Below are positions 1 to 7,808 of a stretch of DNA of 64,000 nucleotides, one piece after another. The notes under the pieces are model-generated. The model was not told where the DNA came from, did not search any database, and worked only from the letters and a program-made list of their open reading frames with translations. Both the position numbers and the translations under genes were made by a program. Source of the stretch: an uncultured Clostridia bacterium (GTDB taxonomy: Bacteria > Bacillota > Clostridia > Christensenellales > UBA1242); the NCBI GenBank assembly GCA_944383275.1, contig CALWOV010000004.1, forward strand, positions 23,091 to 87,090. Direction: 5' to 3'. Positions within the stretch are counted from its first letter, which is position 1; each line of letters opens with the position of its first letter.

Positions 1-279
1 TTTGCGTGTTTTATCAAGCAAAACACTTGCTTTTTGAACACTAGATACAAAACTAACCCAAGAAAACTCACTTAAAAAACAAAGTTCTTTTTGCTTTATT
101 TCTAAGCCCAAAGCATTTAAAAAAGGATATTCACCTAAGATGCTTTCTTTTCCAAAAAGCAATTCGCATTTTTCTTTTGCAAAATTAAAATCTTTAACCC
201 AAATAACACATTTAATATTTTGATTATCTAAAACATATACACTAGACAAAAGCGCAGAATCTATTTTTGAATAATTCAA
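1..279 (-). CDS. Hypothetical protein, partial (runs off left edge)
   Basis: A frame of 93 codons stays open from a TTG at 277-279 to the window edge, two bases after the stop of the upstream 101-aa gene. An in-frame TAG lies nine bases upstream of the TTG, so no earlier start is possible. The visible residues begin LNYSKIDSALLSS and include IKCVIWVKDF and a stretch ending SWVSFVSSVQKA. This alternation of beta-strand-like segments resembles the propeptide region before some secreted subtilases, but no catalytic motif lies inside the window, so that idea is weak. The tight spacing suggests translational coupling to the preceding gene. Confidence 0.55.
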   Translation of the reverse strand, partial: MNYSKIDSALLSSVYVLDNQNIKCVIWVKDFNFAKEKCELLFGKESILGEYPFLNALGLEIKQKELCFLSEFSWVSFVSSVQKASVLLDKTRK

Positions 280-280
280 C

Positions 281-586
281 TTAATCTAAATAATTTAAAA
301 GTTGATACATTTTTGCTCTTTGCTCGTCTGTAAGCAAAGGCGCAATTTGTTCTGCGGCTTTTCTTATCTGATTTGCATCAAAAGTGCCTTCTTTTTTCTT
401 TTGTTGTATAAGTTTAAACATCTCTTTTAAAAGTTGGTCTTCTTCCATATTGCCATATCTTTTTACAAATTCGGTTACTAAATCGCCGTATTCTTCTTTG
501 GTTTCTTCCATTGTTTTCTTTTCTTTAAATTCATTTTCATTTTCGTTTTTAGGTAACTCTGTTTTTGCAAAATCTTTAATATCCAT
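281..586 (-). CDS. Small charged hypothetical protein, 101 aa
   Basis: The ATG is preceded by AAAAGGAA at good spacing. The protein is very polar: a Glu/Lys/Asn-rich N-terminus (residues 1-30), then predicted helices containing MEEDQLLKEMFKLIQQKKKEG and a C-terminus near PLLTDEQRAKMYQLL. There is no signal peptide, membrane segment or cysteine. I do not recognise the family. It leads a two-gene run with the partial gene at the left edge and diverges from the Asn-rich gene at 684. Confidence 0.7.
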   Translation of the reverse strand: MDIKDFAKTELPKNENENEFKEKKTMEETKEEYGDLVTEFVKRYGNMEEDQLLKEMFKLIQQKKKEGTFDANQIRKAAEQIAPLLTDEQRAKMYQLLNYLD

Positions 587-609
587 AAGAAATTCCTTTT
601 ATGTAGATT

Positions 610-629
610 AAAACTGATTTATCAGTTTT
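610..629. promoter_or_regulatory. Palindrome between divergent genes
   Basis: A perfect 9-bp inverted repeat (AAAACTGAT and ATCAGTTTT, separated by TT) sits in the 97-bp gap between the divergent genes at 281-586 and 684-1181. It has no adjoining T-run in a useful position for a terminator. An operator for a dimeric regulator is one reading; function is inferred from position only. Confidence 0.35.
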
Positions 630-683
630 CACTTTCTATTATATGAAAGCATATATATATTTGACATTACAAGGGGGTATGCT

Positions 684-1181
684 ATGTTCGACTTTTCAAA
701 ATTGCTTGAAATTTTGCCAAGCGTTTTAAACATTTTTAGTCAACTAAATTCCCCTACTAAATCTTCATCTAATAACGATTTTAATAATATTAATTCTGAA
801 AATTATGCTCAAAATTATCATAACAACAACAACAATGATAACAATCAAAACGATTATTATGAAAACTTTGCTTCAAACCCATATTGGCAGTTACCAAACT
901 ATAACTATGCGCAAAACACGCATAATTTGAATACTATGCAGTTTCAAAATTTGAATAACACTGATAGAAATAATATGTATAACAATTCTTCAAATACATA
1001 CAACGAACCACTGCCCAAAAATGAAGAAAAAACTGAAAACAAAAGCATTGATATAATGCAAATGGTTGGACTTGTTAGTAAACTTTTAGAATTATTTCCT
1101 AAAAAAGAAAATAAAAAAGAAGAAGTTTCAACTTCTTCTATAAACAATTTAACAAAAACAGATAATTATAATTTTAACTGA
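684..1181 (+). CDS. Asn-rich low-complexity hypothetical protein, 165 aa
   Basis: The ATG follows a strong AAGGGGG site. Residues 1-25 form a short hydrophobic/amphipathic helix (FSKLLEILPSVLNIFSQL). Residues 26-115 are dominated by Asn, Tyr and Gln with runs such as HNNNNNDNNQND, and residues 120-145 form a second amphipathic helix (DIMQMVGLVSKLLELFPKK) before a polar tail. The layout of two similar 'LLEL(F/L)P' helices flanking a disordered Asn-rich linker is visible directly. The family is not recognised. The end overlaps the converging gene at 1174 by eight bases. Asn enrichment partly reflects the AT-rich genome. Confidence 0.7.
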   Translation: MFDFSKLLEILPSVLNIFSQLNSPTKSSSNNDFNNINSENYAQNYHNNNNNDNNQNDYYENFASNPYWQLPNYNYAQNTHNLNTMQFQNLNNTDRNNMYNNSSNTYNEPLPKNEEKTENKSIDIMQMVGLVSKLLELFPKKENKKEEVSTSSINNLTKTDNYNFN

Positions 1182-1536
1182 TATTTTTATTTGTTTTAAA
1201 CTTATGTAATTCCATTATAACTTGTAAAGTTAAAGCATCTTCAAATTTTCTAATGTCAAGCCCAAGTATTTTTTCTATTTTTTCTATTCTATATAATAAA
1301 GTGTTGCGATGCATATAGCCAGACTTGCTTGCCTGACTTATATTAAGATTGCTTTGAAAAAAATGTTCAGCAGTATAAACAAGTTCTTCATCGCTTAAAA
1401 ATTTTTTAACATTTTCGTCATTCATAATACTGTCGCAACAAGTTGCGCCTTTTTTATTAAGGTTTAAAATTAAATTTTTCAGTAAAGACGAATTTTCTGC
1501 AATAAACTGTTTTAAATTAACTGTCAATTTATTCAC
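1174..1536 (-). CDS. PucR/CdaR-type C-terminal helix-turn-helix protein
   Basis: This 120-aa protein carries the HTH_30-type domain at about residues 66-115. The recognisable core is ISQASKSGYMHRNTLLYRIEKIE followed by LGLDIR and a C-terminal ALTLQVIMEL helix, as at the end of PucR, CdaR and similar regulators. The usual N-terminal sensory domain is replaced by about 60 residues of helical sequence with an adjacent Cys pair. The apparent start is GTG, overlapping the stop of the upstream ABC protein by eight bases (GTGAATAA), so the two are translated from one transcript. It probably binds DNA, but its signal and targets are unknown. Confidence 0.75.
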   Translation of the reverse strand: MNKLTVNLKQFIAENSSLLKNLILNLNKKGATCCDSIMNDENVKKFLSDEELVYTAEHFFQSNLNISQASKSGYMHRNTLLYRIEKIEKILGLDIRKFEDALTLQVIMELHKFKTNKNIS

Positions 1537-2179
1537 CTTCTAAACTACCAGAATTAATTTTAATAACTCGGCTTACCATTTGTTCCCAATTATCTATTTT
1601 GCTGCAAGCAACTATAACAACACTGTTTTTATTCATTTCTACTAATTTAGTAAAAGCCTTTTTTATTTTTTCAAAAGTTTTTGCTTCAACATTAAGTTCA
1701 ATATCATCACAAAGAATTATATCAAGTGGTCTTAAAGCAAGCCTTGCAATTTGCACCAATCTTCTATCACTTGTGCACAAAGTTCCTGTTTTCTCATTTT
1801 TTAAATGAGAAATTTCAAATTCATTTAGAACTTTATTTATTTGTTCGTCCCATAAATCTTTATTTACATTGCGAATTTTTAAAACATATGCTAAATTTTT
1901 ATAAACTGATTTACTTTCCATAAAAACAGCCTTACTTGTTATATATCCAAGATTAACATCTGTTTCAAAATTGATTTTCATTATAGGTTTGTTATTTATA
2001 TATGCTTCACCCTTTTTTTGCTTTTCAAGACCAGCAATAATTCGCAATAACGCTGTTTTACCACTTCCTTCCTGCCCCAAAAGTGCAACTTTTTCGCCTT
2101 TTTTTATTTTTAAAGAAATGTCATATAACGCATAATATTCTTTATTATAGGCAAGAAACACATTTTTTAATTCAATCAT
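1529..2179 (-). CDS. ABC-type ATPase with degenerate motifs
   Basis: The N-terminal half is a clear ABC nucleotide-binding domain of 216 aa: an A-loop-like Tyr, Walker A GQEGSGKT (35-42) and IIAGLEKQKKGE. The other motifs are eroded. The Q-loop region (about 81-95) has no Gln, the signature is CTSDR (135-139) instead of LSGGQ, Walker B ends LCDDI (156-160) with Asp in place of Glu, and the H-loop position reads ACSK (191-194) with no His. No permease gene is adjacent. It is coupled to the HTH_30 gene, suggesting a nucleotide-binding regulatory partner and not a transporter motor. That role is inferred. Confidence 0.75.
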   Translation of the reverse strand: MIELKNVFLAYNKEYYALYDISLKIKKGEKVALLGQEGSGKTALLRIIAGLEKQKKGEAYINNKPIMKINFETDVNLGYITSKAVFMESKSVYKNLAYVLKIRNVNKDLWDEQINKVLNEFEISHLKNEKTGTLCTSDRRLVQIARLALRPLDIILCDDIELNVEAKTFEKIKKAFTKLVEMNKNSVVIVACSKIDNWEQMVSRVIKINSGSLEGE

Positions 2180-2560
2180 AAAGCAAACTCCCTTTATGCA
2201 TTATTTTACTATTTTTATTTATTTTTTTCAACTGTTTTTATAATATTAACACTAATAAAATAAAATTAAAAATAGATTAATCTTTTTATTTATACACTTA
2301 TGTGTTTTTATAGATTTATTATAATAAATATTAAATAACATTTATAAAATTATAAAATAACTTAACTTAATAATATTTTATTTTATCTATCATCTAACAT
2401 TTTTTAAAACAGTTTTTATCTAAACTATAAATTAAATAATAAAAATATTGTAATTTTTTGTATATAGATTTATAAAAAAATTTTTTTACCTTATTTGCTA
2501 GCAAAAATTAATTAACTTTGTTATACTTAGATTAAATTAATATTAATCGGAGATGTAATT
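2180..2560. other. AT-rich intergenic region (381 bp)
   Basis: This divergent gap between the ABC gene and the alpha-oxoamine synthase gene is over 80% A+T and has no open frame with a ribosome binding site. A possible -10 TATACT lies at 2522-2527 for the rightward gene, but no convincing -35 was found. Nothing else is seen. Confidence 0.5.
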
Positions 2561-3781
2561 ATGGATTTATTTGAAAAATGTTTAAAATATGATGTTGCAA
2601 AAAACGCAAGGAAGCAAGGTTTATACCCATACTTTCATTATCTTGAAAGTGGTCAAGATATAGTTGTTAATATGGAAGGAAAGCGTGTTATAATGCTTGG
2701 GTCTAATAACTACCTTGGGTTAACAAGCCACCCAGATGTTATAAAAGCAAGTATGGAAGCAACAAAAAAATATGGCACAGGTTGTTCTGGTTCAAGATTT
2801 TTAAATGGAACACTTGATTTACATATTCAACTTGAAAAAGAATTGGCAGAATTTTTACATAAAGAAGATGTTGTTACTTTCAGCACAGGCTTTCAATCTA
2901 ACCTTGGAATTATAAGTGCTGTTGCTGGAAGAAATGATATTATTATTTGCGATAAAGAAAATCACGCAAGTATTTATGACGGTTGTCGTTTAAGTTTTGC
3001 CAAAATGTTAAGATATGAACACAGCAATATGGAAGAACTTGAAAAACTTTTACAAACAGTTCCTAACGATAAAGGTTGTTTGATTGTTACCGACGGTGTA
3101 TTCAGTATGGGGGGCGACATTTGTAAGTTACCTGAAATTGTAAGGCTTGCAAGAAAATATGGCGCAAGAGTTATGGTTGATGATGCACACGGCTTGGGTG
3201 TTCTTGGGAAAAATGGTCGTGGAACTGCTGAGCACTTTGGGCTTGAAAAAGAAGTTGACATTATTATGGGAACTTTCAGTAAATCATTAGCATCATTAGG
3301 TGGATATATGGCTGCATCTGCAGAAGTATGTGATTTTGTTCGCCATAATTCAAGACCTTTTATATTCTCTGCTTCAATTCCACCTGCTTGTATAGCAAGT
3401 GCTTTGGCTGCGCTTAATATTTTAAGAAACGAACCACAACGCGTTCAAAACTTAAGAGATATAACAGAATATATGCGTAAAACTTTAAAAGAACGAAACA
3501 TACCTATTCGTCAAAGTGAAGCACCTATTATTCCTATTGACACTATTGACGACTGGAGAACTTTTTATGCTTGTAAGGCTTTGCTTGAAGATGGCGTTTA
3601 TGTTAACCCTGTTATCACCCCTGCTGTTCCTGCTGGAGAAGCAATTATAAGAACAAGTTACACAGCAACACACACCAAAGAACTTATGGACGAAGCTGCT
3701 GACATTATTCAAAATGTTTTTGAACACAAACTTCCACCTGTTGAATATTTTAATGATCTAAGAGAAAAAATGAATAAATAA
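2561..3781 (+). CDS. Alpha-oxoamine synthase (serine palmitoyltransferase / KBL-like)
   Basis: A full-length PLP fold-type I enzyme of 406 aa that condenses an acyl-CoA with an amino acid and loses CO2. Visible features are LGSNNYLGL (46-54), GTGCSGSRFLNGT (72-84), the PLP-stacking His in NHAS (H135), VDDAHGLG (206-213) and the Schiff-base lysine in GTFSKSL (K241). The N-terminus (MDLFEKC, then YPYFHYLES) and SKSLASLGGYMA look more like bacterial serine palmitoyltransferases than Bacillus-type KBL or BioF, so sphinganine synthesis is possible. Glycine C-acetyltransferase remains an alternative. It stands alone: no bio, tdh or ceramide-synthesis gene is adjacent. The start follows CGGAG. Confidence 0.85.
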   Translation: MDLFEKCLKYDVAKNARKQGLYPYFHYLESGQDIVVNMEGKRVIMLGSNNYLGLTSHPDVIKASMEATKKYGTGCSGSRFLNGTLDLHIQLEKELAEFLHKEDVVTFSTGFQSNLGIISAVAGRNDIIICDKENHASIYDGCRLSFAKMLRYEHSNMEELEKLLQTVPNDKGCLIVTDGVFSMGGDICKLPEIVRLARKYGARVMVDDAHGLGVLGKNGRGTAEHFGLEKEVDIIMGTFSKSLASLGGYMAASAEVCDFVRHNSRPFIFSASIPPACIASALAALNILRNEPQRVQNLRDITEYMRKTLKERNIPIRQSEAPIIPIDTIDDWRTFYACKALLEDGVYVNPVITPAVPAGEAIIRTSYTATHTKELMDEAADIIQNVFEHKLPPVEYFNDLREKMNK

Positions 3782-3999
3782 TTAATTTAATATTAATAAA
3801 TTAAAAAATTTACAAACTTTAATAGTAAAATTAAAAATTTCAATTTTTATAACATTAAATATATTTTACTTTTTAACTTAATTTTAAAATCACATTGTTT
3901 AATTTAAATATTTATTTTATTCATATAAAATTAACATTAAATATCTAACTCAATTTTTATTACAATTTTAAATGATTTTAAATAATATATATATAATAA

Positions 4000-4026
4000 A
4001 AAATTCCCATAAAATATGGGAATTTT
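4000..4026 (-). terminator. Rho-independent terminator
   Basis: An 11-bp stem (AAAATTCCCAT with ATGGGAATTTT, 5-nt loop) begins directly after the stop codon of the leftward 412-aa gene and is followed by a T-run on both strands. It may also end read-through from the rightward synthase gene. Confidence 0.85.
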
Positions 4027-4027
4027 T

Positions 4028-5266
4028 TTAACCATACATACATCTAGAATTGTTTGAGTGTTCACTTGGTATATAGCTATCTTCTATTATTGACTCATTT
4101 AAATCTTCATAATCTTGGGTTAAATCTACAGCATTAGAAGTCAGTGCAAATAAAGCAATATTAGATTTAAAAAATCTTTCCTTTACAATTTCACAACTTG
4201 TTTCATCATAAGGTTTGTTTATATATTTAAAAAATGTTAAATTGTCGTCTTTTTTGTAATTAGCAAAATCTTCTTGATTGATATTTAAAATTGCTTTAAA
4301 TTGCATATTTTTCATTGCATTTTGATAGTCATCTACCATCAATACCAAATCTTTATCTGTATTTGTTAAAGTTTCTAATGTTGGGCTAATATTTGCCCCT
4401 CTTAAACTTGGGAAATAGGTTTCTTCATCTGGTTTTGCAAGCCCAAGCTCTTGAACTAAAGTTCGGTTTTGTGATTGGTCTGCAATAAAATACATTAAAT
4501 TTGTTGCGTTAATAATTCTTGGTGTTAAATTAAAAGATTTGCTTTTCCTTTCATCTAAAATAGTTGGTAAGTTTAGTTTAAGAATTATATTCTCGGCATT
4601 TTTTATAGATGCCAAATCATCTAAATATTCTAATTCATTAAGTATTAAATCTATAAACTCTGAAGCATATGAACCATTATATTTTTGATTATTTTCCATT
4701 CCATCTTTAAAGACTTTTTGTGTAACTTCTGTTACTAATTGGTTTAATTTATTATAATCAAATTTCATACCACAGTTAACAGCATTAAACATATTTGTAG
4801 AACTTATTGATGAAAGATTTACAGCATTATCAAAATTGTTACTACCAATTAAAATTTTTGATATTTTTGAACTACTATCTGAATTACGACTATGCAATGG
4901 GCATTTATCTAGAACATTTTTTATATTTTTATAAATATTTAAAACATTAACCATATGTTCTGAAGTTGCTTGGTCAGCATTTTCTGCAACCCCAGCTTCG
5001 TGTGCCCCACTTGTTATAACAAATGGATTTTTAATGATATCAACATCATTATATAAACAAATTTCTACTGGAATGCTTTCAACATTTATAAACTCAAGTG
5101 GAGCACTGTTAAATGTTTCTTCATCACAGTCATTTGTTTCTAAAAATAATTTATTTTTAAGTTCTTCAAAAGAATCATCGTAAGATAAGTCAAGCAATAT
5201 ACTGTTTGTATATTTTTTAGAGTAGTCTCCAAGTTTTACTTTTGATATTTTTCCTAAATCTGCCAT
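4028..5266 (-). CDS. Hypothetical protein, 412 aa
   Basis: The start follows AAAAGGAG. The protein is acidic and soluble-looking with no signal peptide or membrane segment. It begins MADLGKISKVKLGDYSKKY, contains ITSGAHEAG near residue 85 and a short segment DKCPLHSR, and ends in a flexible tail SNNSRCMYG. Predicted helices dominate the middle. I do not recognise a family. It is a single-gene transcription unit with its own terminator and diverges from the Xre repressor at 5381, which could control it. Confidence 0.7.
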   Translation of the reverse strand: MADLGKISKVKLGDYSKKYTNSILLDLSYDDSFEELKNKLFLETNDCDEETFNSAPLEFINVESIPVEICLYNDVDIIKNPFVITSGAHEAGVAENADQATSEHMVNVLNIYKNIKNVLDKCPLHSRNSDSSSKISKILIGSNNFDNAVNLSSISSTNMFNAVNCGMKFDYNKLNQLVTEVTQKVFKDGMENNQKYNGSYASEFIDLILNELEYLDDLASIKNAENIILKLNLPTILDERKSKSFNLTPRIINATNLMYFIADQSQNRTLVQELGLAKPDEETYFPSLRGANISPTLETLTNTDKDLVLMVDDYQNAMKNMQFKAILNINQEDFANYKKDDNLTFFKYINKPYDETSCEIVKERFFKSNIALFALTSNAVDLTQDYEDLNESIIEDSYIPSEHSNNSRCMYG

Positions 5267-5345
5267 AGAAAGTCTCCTTTTAACTATGGTAATTATATCA
5301 TTTTATATAAAATAAGTCAATATCAAACTTTTCTAGCAAAATCGC

Positions 5346-5374
5346 TGGACTATTTTAAAGATATATTATACAAT
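5346..5374 (+). promoter_or_regulatory. Promoter giving a leaderless Xre gene
   Basis: TGGACT (5346-5351) and TACAAT (5369-5374) are separated by 17 bp. The ATG begins only six bases after the -10 box, so transcription would start at or next to the start codon. No ribosome binding site is present. Confidence 0.6.
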
Positions 5375-5380
5375 AGTTAT

Positions 5381-5608
5381 ATGAGAGAATTTGATGTTAA
5401 ATTGTTAGGAGAAAGGCTTAAAACTCTGCGCAAAGAAGCAGGTTTTAGCCAAATTGAATTGGCAAATGAATTAGGAATTGCTCAAAACACAATTTCACAA
5501 TACGAACAAGGCATAAACTGCCCTAGTGCTGATATGATTTTTAAAATTTGTGTTGCATTAAGGGCAAACGCTGATTATTTACTTGGTTTAGACGAATTGT
5601 ATAAATAA
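5381..5608 (+). CDS. Xre-family repressor-like HTH protein, 75 aa
   Basis: An almost pure HTH_3 domain: LKTLRKEAGFSQIELANELG, then QNTISQYEQGI as the recognition helix and the closing CVALRANADYLLGL. This is the Cro/C1 DNA-binding fold without an effector domain. There is no Shine-Dalgarno sequence, and the ATG lies six bases past a good -10 box, so the mRNA is probably leaderless. It diverges from the 412-aa hypothetical gene, its most likely local target. A hairpin terminator follows at once. Confidence 0.85.
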   Translation: MREFDVKLLGERLKTLRKEAGFSQIELANELGIAQNTISQYEQGINCPSADMIFKICVALRANADYLLGLDELYK

Positions 5609-5610
5609 AA

Positions 5611-5640
5611 AAAGAAGATGTTTACATAACATCTTTTTTT
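5611..5640. terminator. Bidirectional terminator
   Basis: An 8-bp stem (AAGATGTT with AACATCTT, loop TACAT) is flanked by A-runs and T-runs on both sides. It sits between the converging Xre and Ppx/GppA-like genes and can serve both. Confidence 0.85.
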
Positions 5641-5644
5641 ATTA

Positions 5645-7228
5645 TTATAAAAGTTCCAAAGTTTTTCCAAATACTTTTTTAAAATCTGCCCCTGCTTGTG
5701 CTGTTATCCTTAGTTCAAAACTTATATCGGTTGAAGTAATTGTTTTCATTATAACAGAATCGCCTAACACATCACAAACAATATCAGTAACATTACCTTG
5801 CTCTGCGCAATCTAGGCTTGCCGCAATTCTAACAATAACTGACAGGCGTTTAACTGCTTGTAAATCTTCTTCATCAACAATATCTTTATATTTAACCCAT
5901 TCACTTAACGAAAACTCTTCACTATGTTGACTTTGTGCTATGAATGCTGCAACAATTAAATCTCTGTGAGATGCGCCATATATTTGAGAATTTAAAATTA
6001 TATGTAAAGCATCTTTTCGTGTTGGTTGAAATCTAATTCTTGCCCCACAATTATACATATAACAAGCAATTTTAAGTGGTTTAATATAATATCTTGGTAA
6101 TCTGTGCATTACACGAAGTTGTTTAAATAAAAGTGTAGCAAGTTCAAATACATGTGAACCATTTGTTTGGGTAGGCTGATAATATTTTTGGTTTGCTTGC
6201 AAACTATATCCAAGTAAGTCTTGAATAGGTTTTTCTGTTGTTAATGGAACACAATGGTTAAACAACACACCTGTGCTTATATCTGAATTTGAAACAACAA
6301 TTTTTTGAATATTGAAGGTTTTAATTGCCCCAAGCAACATTGCAAGCCCACTAGCAATACTTCCAGCCGATGTTTGAGAAACACCTTTTATTCTTGCATC
6401 TTTATCAATTTTTAAGCCCTTAATTGCTTTATAAACATTGTCGATATCATTAAGGTTCATTACATAATTATGTGGAATATCAAGTGGATATTTTCTTCCC
6501 TTTCTGCTTATTTTTCCAGCACTTAAGAATATATCGCCAACACCAACGAATTGAATTTCTTCAAGTCCAAGTTCATTAACCCAATTTTGTGTTTCCCACT
6601 GTTTTAAGAAAAATTCTTCAATTATATCACACTGAGTTTCAAAATTACTTTCGCCTTCCATAAACAATTTTTTCAAAGTGTCAGAACCAAATTGCAGTGT
6701 TGCTTGCCCCAAAATTGTTCTTCTTGCATAGGCAATTAATCTTGTGTGTTCTTTTTCAATATCTATAATTAAACCTTTTGCAACATCTAACGAATTAACA
6801 ACACCTGAGTAAATTGCATTAAACTCTTCTTCATCGCTTAATAAATGAAATTTAAAACCCGAAGCAAGTTCCATCTCATCTAAAAAACCATAATGATTTT
6901 TTGCCGACCGTATTATGTGAGTTGCATATGCTATACTTTTGCATATTTTCAATGAATCGCACAATCTACGATACATTTTTATTATTTCTCGACATTCTGC
7001 AATTTGATTTGGTTTAATAACACCATCTCGTTCTATATCATCATATATATGTAATTCTTCAACATATTCATCAAACACTTCAAAAGATGTGCCATTTGTA
7101 GATGACCAAGCCAAAACTAATTTTGCTTGATGTGGATTAATTTCTACAAGTGCAATTTTTTCACGGTCTGTTGCTTGTTTATCCGAATTTAAGTCTTTAA
7201 CTTCACTATTAGAAAAATCTTTGTTCAC
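5645..7228 (-). CDS. Ppx/GppA-like protein with degenerate active site
   Basis: A 527-aa protein with the layout of exopolyphosphatase/GppA: two actin-like (ASKHA) subdomains, then an HD-like helical C-terminus (about 370-510). Recognisable but altered motifs are LVEINPHQAKLVL for the first phosphate loop, YATHIIRSAKN, SDEEEFNAIYSGVV, and IDIEKEHTRLIAY where active enzymes have D-I-G-G-G-S-T-E. The Gly-rich loop is absent, so hydrolase activity is doubtful; nucleotide or polyphosphate sensing is possible. I chose GTG 7226-7228 because GAGGAAC precedes it and it overlaps the ferredoxin stop by one base (TAGTG); the longer frame would start inside the ferredoxin gene. Confidence 0.8.
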   Translation of the reverse strand: MNKDFSNSEVKDLNSDKQATDREKIALVEINPHQAKLVLAWSSTNGTSFEVFDEYVEELHIYDDIERDGVIKPNQIAECREIIKMYRRLCDSLKICKSIAYATHIIRSAKNHYGFLDEMELASGFKFHLLSDEEEFNAIYSGVVNSLDVAKGLIIDIEKEHTRLIAYARRTILGQATLQFGSDTLKKLFMEGESNFETQCDIIEEFFLKQWETQNWVNELGLEEIQFVGVGDIFLSAGKISRKGRKYPLDIPHNYVMNLNDIDNVYKAIKGLKIDKDARIKGVSQTSAGSIASGLAMLLGAIKTFNIQKIVVSNSDISTGVLFNHCVPLTTEKPIQDLLGYSLQANQKYYQPTQTNGSHVFELATLLFKQLRVMHRLPRYYIKPLKIACYMYNCGARIRFQPTRKDALHIILNSQIYGASHRDLIVAAFIAQSQHSEEFSLSEWVKYKDIVDEEDLQAVKRLSVIVRIAASLDCAEQGNVTDIVCDVLGDSVIMKTITSTDISFELRITAQAGADFKKVFGKTLELL

Positions 7229-7410
7229 TATTTTTGTTCCTCTTTCTCTATTGTTATAGCAGATACAGGGCAAACACTTTCACATGTTAAGCATTTAATG
7301 CATTTAGTTTTATCAATAACTGCGTGGCCGTCTTCATCAAAACTTATAGCATTAACAGGACAAGCACCAACGCAAGCCCCACATCCGATACATTTTTCTT
7401 TATCTACCAT
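7228..7410 (-). CDS. 2[4Fe-4S] ferredoxin
   Basis: A 60-aa clostridial-type ferredoxin. Two complete cluster motifs are visible: C7-IG-C10-GA-C13-VGA-C17-P and C37-IK-C40-LT-C43-ESV-C47-P. It carries low-potential electrons in the cytoplasm for anaerobic oxidoreductases. It is the first gene of a transcript with the Ppx/GppA-like gene, from a near-consensus promoter, and the start follows GGAGGTG. Pairing of a ferredoxin with a Ppx-like protein is unusual and may be simply operon packing. Confidence 0.95.
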   Translation of the reverse strand: MVDKEKCIGCGACVGACPVNAISFDEDGHAVIDKTKCIKCLTCESVCPVSAITIEKEEQK

Positions 7411-7433
7411 TTTAATTCACCTCCATTTTTTGC

Positions 7434-7462
7434 AATATAGCACAGTAATCGGCTTTTGTCAA
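7434..7462 (-). promoter_or_regulatory. Promoter of ferredoxin operon
   Basis: On the minus strand, TTGACA (7457-7462) and TATATT (7434-7439) are separated by exactly 17 bp. The start codon at 7410 lies about 20 bases downstream of the likely transcription start. Confidence 0.75.
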
Positions 7463-7653
7463 CATAGTTTTTAAAATTTTTATAAGTTAAATAATTTAAA
7501 GCATAAATAATGAAGTTATTATAATTAAATAAATAAAAACACTTGATTTTTTATAAAAACTATGTTATTATTGACATTACTATGATATCTTAATTGTAAC
7601 GGTTTAAAATACATTTTTAAATACATTTTGATATTACATTTTAATGGTTATAT

Positions 7654-7740
7654 GCGGTCATGGCGGAATTGGCAGACGCGCAAGACTAAGGATCTTGTGA
7701 TAGCGATATCGTGGAGGTTCAAGTCCTCTTGGCCGCACCA
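7654..7740 (+). tRNA. tRNA-Leu(AAG)
   Basis: An 87-nt class II tRNA including an encoded CCA. The acceptor GCGGTCA pairs with TGGCCGC with one G-T pair. The D-arm GCGGAATTGGCAGACGC is typical of Leu. The anticodon stem CAAGA/TCTTG encloses loop CTAAGGA, which puts AAG at 34-36. A long variable arm and T-arm GGAGG-TTCAAGT-CCTCT follow. Position 34 is A, so the mature tRNA would need A-to-I editing by TadA to read more than CUU. Confidence 0.95.
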
Positions 7741-7746
7741 GAGAAG

Positions 7747-7796
7747 AATAAAACGAACCCAAGAGATATTTCTCAAGAGTTCGTTTTATTTTTTAA
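7747..7796 (+). terminator. Terminator of tRNA-Leu
   Basis: A 12-bp stem (AATAAAACGAAC with GTTCGTTTTATT) starts seven bases after the CCA and is followed by a T-run. A smaller GAGA-TATT-TCTC hairpin sits inside the loop. Confidence 0.85.
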
Positions 7797-7808
7797 TAAC
7801 AATGTGGT

